Shown here: one piece after another, positions 27,436 through 37,514 of the stretch
How the letters are laid out: every line of letters starts with the position of its first letter
Position numbering within the stretch: position 1 is the first letter of the stretch
Source: Streptococcus sp. HMSC067H01
GTDB lineage: Bacteria > Bacillota > Bacilli > Lactobacillales > Streptococcaceae
Assembly: GCF_001814775.1 (NCBI RefSeq)
Contig: NZ_KV817803.1
Coordinates: 167,873-231,872 of the forward strand
Direction of reading: 5' to 3'
Length of the DNA: 64,000 nucleotides
Notes under the pieces: generated by a model
What the model saw: only the letters and a program-made list of their open reading frames with translations
What the model was told of the DNA's origin: nothing
Database searches by the model: none
Made by a program: the position numbers and the translations under genes

Positions 27436-28944
27436 ATGAGTGAAAATAAAAAAAGGTTTCAAATGCCTTCATCATACACTGTTTTGATCATCATCATTGC
27501 CATTATGGCATTTTTGACCTGGGTCATTCCTGCAGGTAAGTATGATACCAATGAAGCAGGTAACCTCATCGCAGGTACCTATCAAACTGTTGACTCTAAT
27601 CCTCAAGGGATTTACGATGTCTTTATGGCACCAATTCGTGCCATGCTCGGTCACGAACCAACTAGCGCAGCAATCGACGTTGCCTTCTTTATCCTTATGG
27701 TCGGAGGTTTCCTTGGTGTCGTAAACGCTACTGGTACACTCGATGTAGGGATTGCCTCCATCGTTAAAAAATACAAGGGCCGTGAAAAAATGTTGATTCT
27801 CATCCTCATGCCCCTCTTCGCACTTGGAGGAACTACCTATGGTATGGGTGAAGAAACCATGGCCTTCTATCCCCTTCTTGTCCCTGTAATGATGGCAGTT
27901 GGTTTTGACAGTATCACTGCCGTAGCCATCATCTTACTAGGTTCTCAAGTTGGTTGTTTGGCATCTACATTGAATCCATTTGCTACTGTTATCGCCTCTG
28001 ATACTGCGGGAATCTCTTCTATGGATGGGGTTATTCTCCGTGTTATCTTCTGGTTTGTAATGACAGGTATCAGCACTTACTTTGTCTATCGTTATGCAGA
28101 AAAGATTCAAAAAGATCCTACTAAATCACTCGTTTACGCTCAACGCGAAGAAGATATCAAACACTTTAATGTTTCAGAAAACGATGATGCACCATCTACC
28201 TTGAGCAAGAAACAAAAACATGTCCTCGCTTTATTTGTATTAACCTTTATCATTATGATTGCAAGTTTCATCCCTTGGGTTGATTTGCATGTTACTGTAT
28301 TTGAAGACTTCAAGAATTGGTTAATCGGCCTTCCTGTAATTGGAGGAGTTATCGGTTCATCTGCTCTACCATTTGGTAGCTGGTACTTCCCAGAAGGCGC
28401 TATGCTCTTTGCCGTTATGGGGATTTTGATCGGTGTTGTCTATGGTCTCAAAGAAAGCAAGATTGTCTCAACCTTCCTAAATGGTGCTGCAGATTTGCTT
28501 TCAGTAGCCTTGATTTGTGCGGTTGCTCGTGGTATCCAAGTTATCATGAACGATGGTATGATTACTGCAACCATCCTACACTGGGGTGAAGTTGGCCTTC
28601 AAGGTCTTTCTCCTCAAATCTTCATCGTATTGACCTATATCTTCTACCTACCTATGTCCTTCCTCATTCCTTCTTCATCTGGTCTTGCTAGTGCAACTAT
28701 GGGTATCATGGCTCCTCTTGGAGAGTTCGTTAATGTTAAAGCAAGCCTTATCGTCACTGCCTACCAATCTGCATCTGGTGTCCTTAACCTTGTGACTCCT
28801 ACTTCAGGTATTGTTATGGGTGCTCTTGCTCTTGGTCGTGTCAGCCTTGGAACTTGGTGGAAATTTGTTGGAAAACTCGTCATCGTCATTGTCGTTGCAA
28901 GTATTCTACTTCTTATCTTAGGTACATTTGTGCCATTCTTATAA
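27436..28944 (+). CDS. arcD: Arginine-ornithine antiporter, YfcC family
   Basis: 502-residue membrane transporter with about 12 helices belonging to the YfcC/C4-dicarboxylate-carrier-like family, not to the APC-type ArcD. Motifs include FILMVGGFLGVVNATG, GGTTYGMGEETMAFYPL, and FLIPSSSGLASATMGIM near the C-terminus. In streptococcal arc operons this protein occupies the antiporter position, exchanging arginine for ornithine. It follows arcC by 93 bp with an AGGAGG RBS. Confidence 0.9.
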   Translation: MSENKKRFQMPSSYTVLIIIIAIMAFLTWVIPAGKYDTNEAGNLIAGTYQTVDSNPQGIYDVFMAPIRAMLGHEPTSAAIDVAFFILMVGGFLGVVNATGTLDVGIASIVKKYKGREKMLILILMPLFALGGTTYGMGEETMAFYPLLVPVMMAVGFDSITAVAIILLGSQVGCLASTLNPFATVIASDTAGISSMDGVILRVIFWFVMTGISTYFVYRYAEKIQKDPTKSLVYAQREEDIKHFNVSENDDAPSTLSKKQKHVLALFVLTFIIMIASFIPWVDLHVTVFEDFKNWLIGLPVIGGVIGSSALPFGSWYFPEGAMLFAVMGILIGVVYGLKESKIVSTFLNGAADLLSVALICAVARGIQVIMNDGMITATILHWGEVGLQGLSPQIFIVLTYIFYLPMSFLIPSSSGLASATMGIMAPLGEFVNVKASLIVTAYQSASGVLNLVTPTSGIVMGALALGRVSLGTWWKFVGKLVIVIVVASILLLILGTFVPFL

Positions 28945-28961
28945 TAAAGAGGGAAATACGG

Positions 28962-30290
28962 ATGAAATCCTATATTACAGAATCAATCAAAGAGGATTTT
29001 CTTCAAAGTTTGAAAACAATCATCTCTTATCCTTCTGTTCTCAATGAAGGTGAAAATGGCACTCCCTTTGGTCAAGCAATTCAAGATGTCCTGAAAAAAA
29101 CGCTGGACTTATGTCAAGAACTTGGTTTTAAAACCTACCTTGATCCTCAAGGATATTATGGGTATGCAGAAGTTGGTGAGGGGGATCTCCTTGCCATCCT
29201 CTGCCACCTAGATGTAGTTCCTGCAGGTGATTTGACAGACTGGGAAACTCCTCCATTTGAAGCTAGTATCAGAAATGGGAGGGTTTATGGTCGGGGTTCT
29301 CAGGATGATAAAGGACCTTCTCTTGCAGCCCTTTATGCAGTCAAAAGCCTGCTTGACCAAGGAATTCAATTCAAAAAACGGGTTCGGTTCATATTTGGCA
29401 CTGATGAAGAAACACTTTGGCGTTGTATGGCAAGATATAATGCCATTGAAGAGCAAGCCAGCATGGGATTTGCTCCTGATTCATCGTTCCCATTAACCTA
29501 TGCAGAAAAAGGGCTCCTTCAGGTCAAACTTCATGGACCTGGATCAGAACAACTCGCCTTAGATGTAGGTGGAGCTTTCAATGTCGTCCCTGATAAGGCA
29601 ACCTATCAAGGACCACTTATGGATCAGATCCAGGCAGGCCTCATATCTGCTGGCTACGATTATCAACAAAATGACCAGAACCTTACTGTTCTAGGACTAT
29701 CTAAGCATGCCAAGGATGCTAGCCAAGGGATTAATGCAGTCATTCGATTAGCCACCGTCCTTGATTCCATTCAATCCCATCCTGCACTTACATTTCTTGC
29801 CAAAGAAGTTGGTCAAGATGGTCAAGGAAAAGGAATCTTTGGTGATATCAGCGACCAGCCTTCTGGACATTTATCCTTTAATGTAGCTGCCTTAACCATT
29901 ACTCCCGAAAGTTCTGAGATTCGAATTGATATCCGAATCCCAGTCCTTGCAGACAAGGATGCCCTTGTTCATCAGCTGATAGAGTGCGCAAAAGCTTACC
30001 AACTTAGCTACCATGAATTTGACTACCTGGCACCACTTTACGTTGCAAGAGATAGTATGCTCGTCACTACTCTCATGCAAGTTTATGAAGAAAAAACTGG
30101 TGACAAGAGTCCCGCTCTATCATCTGGCGGTGCAACCTTTGCACGTACGATGCCAAACTGTGTCGCTTTTGGCGCCCTCTTCCCAGGAAGAGAGCAAACA
30201 GAACACCAAGCAAATGAATATGCAATCTTAGATGATCTCTATCATGCTATGGATATCTATGCTGAAGCTGTTTACCGATTAGCGACCTAA
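28962..30290 (+). CDS. arcT: M20 family dipeptidase of the arc operon
   Basis: 442-residue zinc peptidase from ATG 28962 (MKSYITESIKEDF) with GAGGG upstream; a longer in-frame version would overlap arcD. Motifs: ILCHLDVVPAG (about 85, first zinc histidine), GRGSQDDKGPS (about 108, bridging aspartate), GTDEETLWRC (about 146, catalytic glutamate) and the C-terminal FGALFPGREQTEHQANE with the last zinc histidine. It is PepV-like. In arc operons of oral streptococci it is called arcT and is thought to release arginine from peptides. Start is 17 bp after arcD. Confidence 0.9.
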   Translation: MKSYITESIKEDFLQSLKTIISYPSVLNEGENGTPFGQAIQDVLKKTLDLCQELGFKTYLDPQGYYGYAEVGEGDLLAILCHLDVVPAGDLTDWETPPFEASIRNGRVYGRGSQDDKGPSLAALYAVKSLLDQGIQFKKRVRFIFGTDEETLWRCMARYNAIEEQASMGFAPDSSFPLTYAEKGLLQVKLHGPGSEQLALDVGGAFNVVPDKATYQGPLMDQIQAGLISAGYDYQQNDQNLTVLGLSKHAKDASQGINAVIRLATVLDSIQSHPALTFLAKEVGQDGQGKGIFGDISDQPSGHLSFNVAALTITPESSEIRIDIRIPVLADKDALVHQLIECAKAYQLSYHEFDYLAPLYVARDSMLVTTLMQVYEEKTGDKSPALSSGGATFARTMPNCVAFGALFPGREQTEHQANEYAILDDLYHAMDIYAEAVYRLAT

Positions 30291-30300
30291 AAGACCTCCT

Positions 30301-30330
30301 AAACTCCGTCCCGATTTGGGACGGAGTTTT
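30301..30330 (+). terminator. Terminator of the arc operon
   Basis: AAACTCCGTCCC, a GATTT loop, GGGACGGAGTTTT: a perfect 12-bp stem 10 bp after the arcT stop. Confidence 0.9.
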
Positions 30331-30357
30331 AAGAAAATTCTAAATAGCGAGCTACAA

Positions 30358-30390
30358 CAAAAGCCAAGGAAGGGATTTTCTTGGCTTTTT
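30358..30390. terminator. Second hairpin terminator after arcT
   Basis: AAGCCAAG (30361-30368) pairs with CTTGGCTT (30380-30387), followed by TTTTT on the plus strand and with AAAA on the left, so it may act in both directions. Confidence 0.65.
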
Positions 30391-30435
30391 GCAATAGTTT
30401 TAAGGTAAGTTACCAACTCAGATACTCTTTTTCAC

Positions 30436-30805
30436 TACGACACGGAGTTTGGCAAATCGATTCTATTTGCCAAACGAAGTTAGTAAGGCAGGTAGCTAGA
30501 CCGCTTTCTAACTATTACGACGAAAAAGTCCACGAATCGAAACTATTCGTGGACTTTGCCTAGTGAAGCGTTTAGGTGAACTGCCATAACGGTTACCGTT
30601 TATTAAATTACGACACGAAGTTTGGCAAATCGATTATATTTGCCAAACGAAGTTAGTAAGACAGTTAGCTAGTTCGCTTCCTTTCTGTTACGACGTAAAG
30701 TTTTACGAATCGATAATATTCGTAAAACTTTACTAGTGGAGCGCCTAGCCAAGTTCCATAGAAACTTGGCGTTAGTTACTTAGATTGTTACACAATCAAG
30801 TAACT
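30436..30805. repeat. Tandem array of covarying hairpins (173-bp period) between arcT and prfC
   Basis: Two imperfect tandem copies, starting at TACGACAC (30436 and 30609), period 173 bp. Each copy has two hairpins: 30447-30475 and 30525-30557 in the first, 30620-30648 and 30697-30731 in the second. All four have 7-nt loops of the form CGANNNT closed by AAT and ATT. Hairpins 2 and 4 have different stems, GTCCAC against TTTTAC, with matching changes on the other arm, so pairing is conserved. CTAG..CGCTT and AAGCG..TAG segments form outer stems. Two more hairpins follow: CCAAGTT/AACTTGG (30749-30769) and a 13-pair stem (30774-30805). No coding potential. Not recognised as BOX, RUP or an IS end. 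Confidence 0.8.
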
Positions 30806-30813
30806 TTGGCGAT

Positions 30814-32358
30814 CTACATTTTTTCCTCCAACTCTACATCTGGATACTTGTCCGCAAACCAGCGAAGAGCAAAGTCATTTTCAAAAAGGAAGACTGGTTG
30901 GTCAAAGCGGTCTTTGGCCAAGATGTTTCGACTAGAAGACATACGTTCATCTAAATCTTCAGGTTTAATCCAACGCACTGTCTTTTTACCCATTGGTGTC
31001 ATGACCACTTCTGCGTTATATTCACCTTCCATACGGTGCTTAAAGACTTCAAACTGGAGTTGTCCAACAGCACCTAGCATGTACTCACCTGTTTGGTAAT
31101 TCTTATAAAGCTGGATGGCTCCTTCTTGCACCAACTGTTCCATTCCCTTGTGGAAGGATTTCTGTTTCATGACGTTCTTAGGAGAAACCTTCATGAAAAT
31201 CTCTGGAGTAAAGGTTGGCAGTGGTTCAAACTCAAACTTGTTTTTCCCAACAGTTAGCGTATCTCCAACCTGGTAGGTACCTGTATCATAAACCCCGATA
31301 ATATCTCCTGCTACGGCATTGGTCACATTTTCACGACTTTCCGCCATAAATTGGGTGACATTAGAAAGTTTAGCTCCCTTACCAGTACGAGGGAGATTGA
31401 CACTCATACCACGCTCAAATTCACCCGATACAATACGAACAAAGGCGATACGGTCACGGTGACGAGGGTCCATGTTGGCTTGGATTTTAAAGACAAATCC
31501 TGAGAAGTCCTTATCATAAGGATCAACAATTTCCCCGTCTATTTTCTTGTGTCCATGAGGTTCTGGAGCAAACTTGAGGAAGGTTTCTAAGAAAGTCTGC
31601 ACCCCAAAATTAGTCAAGGCTGATCCAAAGAATACTGGAGTCAAATCACCTGCAAGAATGGCTTCCTCCGAGAATTCATTTCCTGCTTCATTCAAAAGTT
31701 CGATATCCTCTTTCACTTGTTCGTAGAATGGGTTGCTAGCAAAAAGTTTATCGCCATCTTCTAGGCTGGCAAAACGTTCATCCCCTTTGTAGAGTTCCAA
31801 ACGTTGGTTATAGAGGTCGTAGAGCCCCTCAAAGGCTTTCCCCATCCCGATTGGCCAGTTCATTGGATAACTTGCAATACCCAAGACTTCTTCCAATTCT
31901 TGCAAGAGATCTAGCGGTTCACGACCGTCACGGTCCAGCTTGTTCATAAAGGTAAAGACTGGAATCCCGCGGTGTTTGACAACCTCAAATAACTTTTTGG
32001 TTTGGGCCTCGATACCCTTGGCAGAGTCCACTACCATGACCGCAGCATCCACCGCCATCAATGTCCGATAAGTATCTTCAGAGAAGTCCTCGTGCCCTGG
32101 TGTATCTAGGATATTCACGCGCTTGCCATCATAGTCAAACTGCATGACAGATGAGGTTACCGAAATCCCACGTTGTTTCTCAATATCCATCCAGTCAGAT
32201 TTGGCAAAAGTCCCTGTTTTCTTTCCTTTTACAGTACCAGCCTCACGAATCTCTCCTCCAAAGTAGAGCAACTGCTCAGTAATGGTTGTCTTCCCCGCAT
32301 CCGGGTGAGAGATGATGGCAAAGGTACGGCGTTTCTTAATTTCTTCTTGAATAGTCAT
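30814..32358 (-). CDS. prfC: Peptide chain release factor 3
   Basis: Translational GTPase that removes RF1/RF2 from the ribosome after termination. It is 514 residues. G1 is [14 protein letters not shown] (about 18), G3 [12 protein letters not shown] (about 82) and G4 [10 protein letters not shown] (about 140). RF3-specific C-terminal sequence includes [20 protein letters not shown]. It stands alone on the minus strand; no poly-T terminator follows, only the hairpin array. Confidence 0.97.
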   Translation of the reverse strand: MTIQEEIKKRRTFAIISHPDAGKTTITEQLLYFGGEIREAGTVKGKKTGTFAKSDWMDIEKQRGISVTSSVMQFDYDGKRVNILDTPGHEDFSEDTYRTLMAVDAAVMVVDSAKGIEAQTKKLFEVVKHRGIPVFTFMNKLDRDGREPLDLLQELEEVLGIASYPMNWPIGMGKAFEGLYDLYNQRLELYKGDERFASLEDGDKLFASNPFYEQVKEDIELLNEAGNEFSEEAILAGDLTPVFFGSALTNFGVQTFLETFLKFAPEPHGHKKIDGEIVDPYDKDFSGFVFKIQANMDPRHRDRIAFVRIVSGEFERGMSVNLPRTGKGAKLSNVTQFMAESRENVTNAVAGDIIGVYDTGTYQVGDTLTVGKNKFEFEPLPTFTPEIFMKVSPKNVMKQKSFHKGMEQLVQEGAIQLYKNYQTGEYMLGAVGQLQFEVFKHRMEGEYNAEVVMTPMGKKTVRWIKPEDLDERMSSSRNILAKDRFDQPVFLFENDFALRWFADKYPDVELEEKM

Positions 32359-32481
32359 AAGTTCTCTTTCTTTCTACTTTTTTATTATTTCAATTTATAA
32401 GCATTCTTTTTTACATCGGACTCTAACATTCCTTTCAACACTCCATTATATCGGATTTTAGAGAGTTTTTCAATTGCTTAT

Positions 32482-32514
32482 AAAAGAAAAGCAGGCTAAG
32501 ATACTAGACCTGCT
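32482..32514 (-). terminator. Terminator after the TIGR02206-like pair
   Basis: AGCAGG (32490-32495) pairs with CCTGCT (32509-32514), followed on the minus strand by TTTTCTTTT. Confidence 0.6.
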
Positions 32515-32565
32515 CATAAGATTCTTTTATTCAATATTTATTTTGTATCGCTAGTTACAATCTCT

Positions 32566-33258
32566 TCAAAATTTAATTTTTTCTAGAGCAATTTTCTTTT
32601 CCCAACGTTTTTTAAACAAAATATCAAAGAGCACCAAGACTGAGGAAAGAATGATTGAAACCAGAAGATACTTGATCCATATAGGGGCATCTGGAATAAA
32701 TGGCGTGGTATTCAAAAGCCCGTAATTCCCACCTGTTACTTGATTGACTCCAACTAGGAAAAGGTTGAGAACAAAAGTGTAGGCGATAATGCGATACTTT
32801 TTAAGTAGGTTTTTATCGTAGTGATTCATGAGATAGACCAAGGAATTGACCAAGAGAGCATAATGCCCAATCAGGAATGAAAAACTGGTAATATGCGGGA
32901 AATCATATGGATCAAAAACCGGATAGCCCAAAGCAAATACTGCTCCACTAGCTCCCATAAGGGCAAAATACTGCTTGGTTTTCCATTTATCTGGCAAGAA
33001 AACTACTGCAAACATGGCCAAACGGCAATGGTAAAGAGGCAGACTATTTGAAAATGGAATGCTAAAACCAATATACCAAGTGTAAAGAGCTAGCAGTTGC
33101 GCTATTTGAATCCACTTAAATAATCGAACAAATTTGGGATTTTTGTAGTAAGTAAGAGAAGCATAAATAGACAGGGCAAGAAGGCCTATCATGACACCGT
33201 ACCAAAAAATCGGAATAGGCGGTGGTGTGGTTTGGGTTCTTGTAATAAAATGATGCAT
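32566..33258 (-). CDS. TIGR02206-like (YwaF) membrane protein
   Basis: 230-residue integral membrane protein with about seven hydrophobic segments. SIPFSNSLPLYHCRLAMFAV and the conserved TGGNYGLLNT mark the family seen as YwaF in Bacillus. Function unknown. It is a diverged paralogue of the next upstream gene (34-bp gap), and the pair is probably one transcript. Confidence 0.75.
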   Translation of the reverse strand: MHHFITRTQTTPPPIPIFWYGVMIGLLALSIYASLTYYKNPKFVRLFKWIQIAQLLALYTWYIGFSIPFSNSLPLYHCRLAMFAVVFLPDKWKTKQYFALMGASGAVFALGYPVFDPYDFPHITSFSFLIGHYALLVNSLVYLMNHYDKNLLKKYRIIAYTFVLNLFLVGVNQVTGGNYGLLNTTPFIPDAPIWIKYLLVSIILSSVLVLFDILFKKRWEKKIALEKIKF

Positions 33259-33292
33259 AAAATCTCCTTAAAATAATTAATTCATTTGTTCG

Positions 33293-33967
33293 CTAACTAT
33301 TCTTATGTTTCCATTTAACAAGTTGATTAATGAAGACGAGAATCCCTGTCATCAAACTGGTTACGATGAGATAGTTAAGCAAGCTACCATGATCACCAAT
33401 CACAGGTGGCTTGCTCATAAAGCCATAATTCCCTCCTGTCAAGAGGTTGGCTAGAAAAATGATAGCATTGACTCCAAGAGTCATCTGGCAAATCTTCCAA
33501 ATATCCCTATTTTGAACTTGATAGTATTTGACAAGATAAATCAAGCAGTTTGCTAAGAGGGCCCAGTGGCCGAAAACATTGTTAACCGAGGAAACATGAG
33601 GAAAAGGAAAAGGATAAAAGACTGGATAAACCAAGGCCATGATCGAACCAAAGACTCCGACCAAGGCAAAATATTGTTTAAAAAAAGTCTTATTAGGGGC
33701 CAAAAGAATCATCCACATAGCCATACGACTATGGTAAAAAGGGAGGGCCTCAGACAAGGGTAGATGCGCTGAAATATACCAAGCGTTGATAATCAGCAAT
33801 TGAATCAATTGACCCCAATACCAAAAATCTCGATAAGGTTTAGAGTTTGCATAGCGAATTGATAAAACTGTTATAACTAGCAGAGAAATCGGCAACAAAA
33901 TGTACCATGGCCCCAAATGAGGAGGGACTGTTTTTTTACTGGTAAAAAGTAATTCCCAAATTGTCAT
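33293..33967 (-). CDS. TIGR02206-like (YwaF) membrane protein, paralogue
   Basis: 224 residues with the same topology and landmarks as its neighbour: HLPLSEALPFYHSRMAMW, YPVFYPFPFPHVSS and TGGNYGFMSKPP. The shared motifs and adjacency indicate an old tandem duplication. It has no identifiable catalytic residues. First gene of the pair. Confidence 0.75.
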   Translation of the reverse strand: MTIWELLFTSKKTVPPHLGPWYILLPISLLVITVLSIRYANSKPYRDFWYWGQLIQLLIINAWYISAHLPLSEALPFYHSRMAMWMILLAPNKTFFKQYFALVGVFGSIMALVYPVFYPFPFPHVSSVNNVFGHWALLANCLIYLVKYYQVQNRDIWKICQMTLGVNAIIFLANLLTGGNYGFMSKPPVIGDHGSLLNYLIVTSLMTGILVFINQLVKWKHKNS

Positions 33968-34179
33968 ATTTCACCCCTAAAGTGTTTTAATTTGGTCAAT
34001 CATCAATCTTACTTGCCAACTTAAAACGACTGTTAGTCTTTCCTATAATTTCAACCATTATATCGAATAAAAAACCTTTTTTCAATTTCTATTTCTTTTC
34101 AGCTTAGCTCACCTTATTTATAGGAAAATATGGTAAAATAGAACAGATAAATAATCATCATTTCACGAAAGGATACCAG

Positions 34180-34482
34180 ATGAAAATTACGCAAGAAGAG
34201 GTAACTCACGTTGCCAATCTTTCAAAATTAAAATTCTCAGAAGAAGAAACTGCTGAGTTTGCGACAACCTTGTCTAAGATTGTTGATATGGTCGAATTGC
34301 TCGGTGAAGTCGACACTACTGGTGTTGAACCAACGACTACCATGGCAGATCGTAAGACCGTTCTTCGCCCAGACGTAGCCGAAGAAGGAACTGACCGTGA
34401 TCGCTTATTTAAAAATGTACCTGAAAAAGATAACTACTATATCAAGGTACCAGCTATCCTGGATGATGGAGGAGATGCCTAA
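34180..34482 (+). CDS. gatC: Asp/Glu-tRNA(Asn/Gln) amidotransferase subunit C
   Basis: 100-residue small subunit that wraps around and stabilises GatA in the GatCAB complex. The N-terminus [20 protein letters not shown] is typical. TGTTLK-type linker is replaced by [14 protein letters not shown], as in streptococci. The stop overlaps the gatA start by one base. A TGG-TAAAAT extended -10 is at 34131-34139. Confidence 0.95.
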   Translation: MKITQEEVTHVANLSKLKFSEEETAEFATTLSKIVDMVELLGEVDTTGVEPTTTMADRKTVLRPDVAEEGTDRDRLFKNVPEKDNYYIKVPAILDDGGDA

Positions 34483-35948
34483 TGACTTTTAACAATAAAA
34501 CGATTGAAGAGTTGCACAACCTCCTTGTATCTAAGGAAATTTCTGCAACCGAACTAACGCAAGCGACGATTGAAGATATCAAGGCGCGTGAAGAGGCTAT
34601 CAATGCCTTTGTCACTATCGCTGAGGACCAAGCTCTTGCTCAAGCCAAGGCTATTGATGAGACTGGAATTGACGCTGACAATATCCTTTCAGGAATTCCG
34701 CTAGCTGTTAAGGATAATATCTCTACAGACGGCATCCTAACAACTGCAGCCTCAAAAATGCTTTATAACTACGAGCCAATCTTTGATGCGACAGCTGTTG
34801 CCAATGCAAAAGCTAAGGGCATGATTGTTGTTGGGAAAACTAACATGGACGAGTTTGCCATGGGTGGATCAGGTGAGACTTCTTACTACGGTGCCACTAA
34901 AAATGCTTGGGACCAGACCAAGGTTCCTGGTGGATCATCAAGTGGTTCTGCTGCAGCTGTAGCCTCAGGACAAGTCCGCTTGTCACTTGGTTCTGATACT
35001 GGTGGTTCTATCCGCCAACCAGCTGCCTTCAACGGGATCGTTGGTCTCAAACCAACCTACGGAACAGTTTCTCGTTTCGGTCTCATTGCCTTTGGTAGCT
35101 CATTAGACCAGATTGGACCTTTTGCTCCTACTGTTAAGGAAAATGCCCTCTTGCTCAATGCGATTGCCAGCGAAGATGCCAAAGACTCTACTTCTGCTCC
35201 TGTCCGAATTGCCGACTTTACTTCAAAAATCGGTCTAGACATCAAGGGCATGAAAATCGCTTTGCCTAAAGAATATCTTGGCGAAGGGATTGACCCAGAA
35301 GTTAAGGAAACCATTCTGAACGCTGCTAAACACTTTGAAAAACTTGGTGCTATCGTTGAAGAAGTGAGCCTTCCTCACTCTAAATACGGTGTGGCAGTCT
35401 ACTACATCATCGCTTCATCAGAAGCTTCATCAAACTTACAACGTTTTGACGGTATTCGTTACGGCTACCGTGCAGAAGATGCAACTAATCTTGATGAAAT
35501 CTATGTAAACAGCCGTAGCCAAGGTTTCGGTGAAGAGGTGAAACGCCGTATCATGCTTGGTACTTTCAGTCTTTCATCAGGTTACTATGATGCCTACTAC
35601 AAGAAAGCTGGACAGGTCCGTACCCTCATCATCCAAGATTTCGAAAAAGTCTTTGCTGATTATGACCTCATCCTTGGTCCATCTGCTCCAAGCGTTGCCT
35701 ATGACTTAGATTCGCTTAACCATGATCCAGTTGCCATGTACTTGGCTGACCTTTTGACCATCCCTGTCAACTTGGCTGGTCTTCCTGGGATTTCAATTCC
35801 TGCAGGATTTGTTCAAGGTCTACCAGTAGGACTCCAATTGATTGGTCCTAAGTATTCAGAAGAAACTATCTACCAAGCTGCTGCTGCTTTTGAAGCAACA
35901 ACAGACTACCACAGACAACAACCCGTGATTTTTGGAGGTGATAATTAA
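34482..35948 (+). CDS. gatA: Asp/Glu-tRNA(Asn/Gln) amidotransferase subunit A
   Basis: Amidase that hydrolyses glutamine and supplies ammonia to GatB. It is 488 residues. The amidase signature catalytic triad is visible: the lysine in AVKDNIST (about 76), and the serines in [14 protein letters not shown] and [15 protein letters not shown] (about 150-180). It overlaps both gatC and gatB by one base, so the complex is co-translated. Streptococci need this route to make Gln-tRNA(Gln). Confidence 0.98.
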   Translation: MTFNNKTIEELHNLLVSKEISATELTQATIEDIKAREEAINAFVTIAEDQALAQAKAIDETGIDADNILSGIPLAVKDNISTDGILTTAASKMLYNYEPIFDATAVANAKAKGMIVVGKTNMDEFAMGGSGETSYYGATKNAWDQTKVPGGSSSGSAAAVASGQVRLSLGSDTGGSIRQPAAFNGIVGLKPTYGTVSRFGLIAFGSSLDQIGPFAPTVKENALLLNAIASEDAKDSTSAPVRIADFTSKIGLDIKGMKIALPKEYLGEGIDPEVKETILNAAKHFEKLGAIVEEVSLPHSKYGVAVYYIIASSEASSNLQRFDGIRYGYRAEDATNLDEIYVNSRSQGFGEEVKRRIMLGTFSLSSGYYDAYYKKAGQVRTLIIQDFEKVFADYDLILGPSAPSVAYDLDSLNHDPVAMYLADLLTIPVNLAGLPGISIPAGFVQGLPVGLQLIGPKYSEETIYQAAAAFEATTDYHRQQPVIFGGDN

Positions 35949-37390
35949 TGAACTTTGAAACAGTCATTGGACTTGAAGTCCACGTAGAGCTCAACACCAA
36001 TTCAAAAATCTTCTCACCTACTTCTGCTCACTTTGGAAATGACCAAAATGCCAACACTAACGTGATTGACTGGTCTTTCCCAGGCGTACTACCAGTTCTC
36101 AATAAAGGTGTTGTCGATGCTGGTATCAAGGCTGCACTCGCTCTTAACATGGACATCCATAAGAAGATGCACTTTGATCGCAAAAACTACTTCTATCCTG
36201 ATAATCCTAAAGCCTATCAAATTTCTCAATTTGATGAGCCAATTGGTTACAATGGATGGATTGAAGTGGAACTAGAAGACGGAACAACTAAGAAAATCGG
36301 TATCGAGCGTGCTCACCTAGAGGAGGACGCTGGTAAGAACACACACGGTACAGATGGTTACTCTTATGTTGACCTCAACCGCCAAGGGGTGCCTTTGATT
36401 GAAATCGTATCTGAAGCCGACATGCGTTCACCAGAAGAAGCTTATGCTTATCTAACAGCCCTCAAGGAGGTTATCCAATACGCTGGCATTTCTGACGTTA
36501 AGATGGAAGAAGGTTCTATGCGTGTGGATGCCAACATCTCGCTTCGTCCTTATGGTCAAGAAAAATTCGGTACCAAGACTGAATTGAAGAACCTCAACTC
36601 CTTCTCAAACGTTCGCAAGGGTCTTGAATACGAAGTCCAACGCCAAGCTGAAATCCTTCGCTCAGGTGGTCAAATCCGCCAAGAAACACGCCGTTATGAT
36701 GAAGCGAACAAGGCAACCATCCTCATGCGTGTCAAGGAAGGGGCTGCAGACTACCGCTACTTCCCAGAGCCAGACCTACCACTCTTTGAAATCTCTGATG
36801 AGTGGATTGAAGAAATTCGTACGGAGTTGCCAGAGTTTCCAAAAGAACGCCGTGCGCGCTACGTCTCTGACCTCGGCTTGTCAGACTACGATGCTAGCCA
36901 GTTGACGGCGAACAAGGTCACTTCTGACTTCTTTGAAAAAGCTGTCGCCCTTGGTGGCGATGCTAAGCAAGTCTCTAACTGGCTCCAAGGAGAAGTTGCT
37001 CAATTCTTGAATGCCGAAGGCAAGACACTTGAACAAATCGAGTTGACTCCAGAAAACTTGGTTGAAATGATTGCCATCATCGAAGACGGAACTATCTCAT
37101 CTAAGATTGCCAAGAAAGTCTTTGTCCATCTAGCCAAAAATGGCGGTGGAGCTCGTGAATTCGTTGAAAAAGCAGGCATGGTTCAAATCTCAGATCCTGA
37201 TGTCTTGATTCCAATCATCCACCAAGTCTTTGCAGATAACGAAGCTGCAGTTGCCGACTTCAAGTCAGGAAAACGTAATGCAGACAAAGCATTTACTGGA
37301 TTCCTTATGAAAGCAACCAAAGGCCAAGCCAACCCACAAGTCGCCCTCAAGCTACTTGCCCAAGAATTGGCTAAGTTAAAAGAAGATTAA
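35948..37390 (+). CDS. gatB: Asp/Glu-tRNA(Asn/Gln) amidotransferase subunit B
   Basis: Activates and transamidates Glu-tRNA(Gln). It is 480 residues. Cradle-domain motifs are [13 protein letters not shown] (about 9), [19 protein letters not shown] (about 78) and [15 protein letters not shown]. The C-terminal YqeY-like tail domain binds the tRNA ([19 protein letters not shown]). Last gene of gatCAB, followed by a terminator. Confidence 0.98.
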   Translation: MNFETVIGLEVHVELNTNSKIFSPTSAHFGNDQNANTNVIDWSFPGVLPVLNKGVVDAGIKAALALNMDIHKKMHFDRKNYFYPDNPKAYQISQFDEPIGYNGWIEVELEDGTTKKIGIERAHLEEDAGKNTHGTDGYSYVDLNRQGVPLIEIVSEADMRSPEEAYAYLTALKEVIQYAGISDVKMEEGSMRVDANISLRPYGQEKFGTKTELKNLNSFSNVRKGLEYEVQRQAEILRSGGQIRQETRRYDEANKATILMRVKEGAADYRYFPEPDLPLFEISDEWIEEIRTELPEFPKERRARYVSDLGLSDYDASQLTANKVTSDFFEKAVALGGDAKQVSNWLQGEVAQFLNAEGKTLEQIELTPENLVEMIAIIEDGTISSKIAKKVFVHLAKNGGGAREFVEKAGMVQISDPDVLIPIIHQVFADNEAAVADFKSGKRNADKAFTGFLMKATKGQANPQVALKLLAQELAKLKED

Positions 37391-37400
37391 TATGTAAAAG

Positions 37401-37424
37401 AAACCAGCCCTGAGGTTGGTTTTT
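37401..37424 (+). terminator. gatCAB terminator
   Basis: AACCAGCC, a CTGA loop, GGTTGGTT, then TTTC: a compact intrinsic terminator directly before the next promoter. Confidence 0.65.
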
Positions 37425-37425
37425 C

Positions 37426-37454
37426 TTGACAAATACAAGGAAAGCGTTTACAAT
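37426..37454 (+). promoter_or_regulatory. Promoter of the butanediol dehydrogenase gene with internal cre-like site
   Basis: TTGACA (37426-37431) and TACAAT (37449-37454), 17-bp spacer. AGGAAAGCGTTTACA at 37438-37452 matches the cre consensus except at the second position. It fills the spacer and overlaps the -10, so CcpA binding would block polymerase. Confidence 0.65.
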
Positions 37455-37514
37455 GTTACATGTAAAGTTTCCTAAAAGGAAAACTAAAAATCGCAACAAT
37501 AAGGAGTTATTCAT

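Noticed and set aside
30381-30563. 60-codon plus-strand frame through the hairpin array
   Set aside because: Runs through hairpins that covary as RNA/DNA structure; the tandem copy is not open in the corresponding frame.
30785-31099. 104-codon plus-strand frame at the 3' end of prfC
   Set aside because: Antisense shadow of prfC, without RBS or family features.
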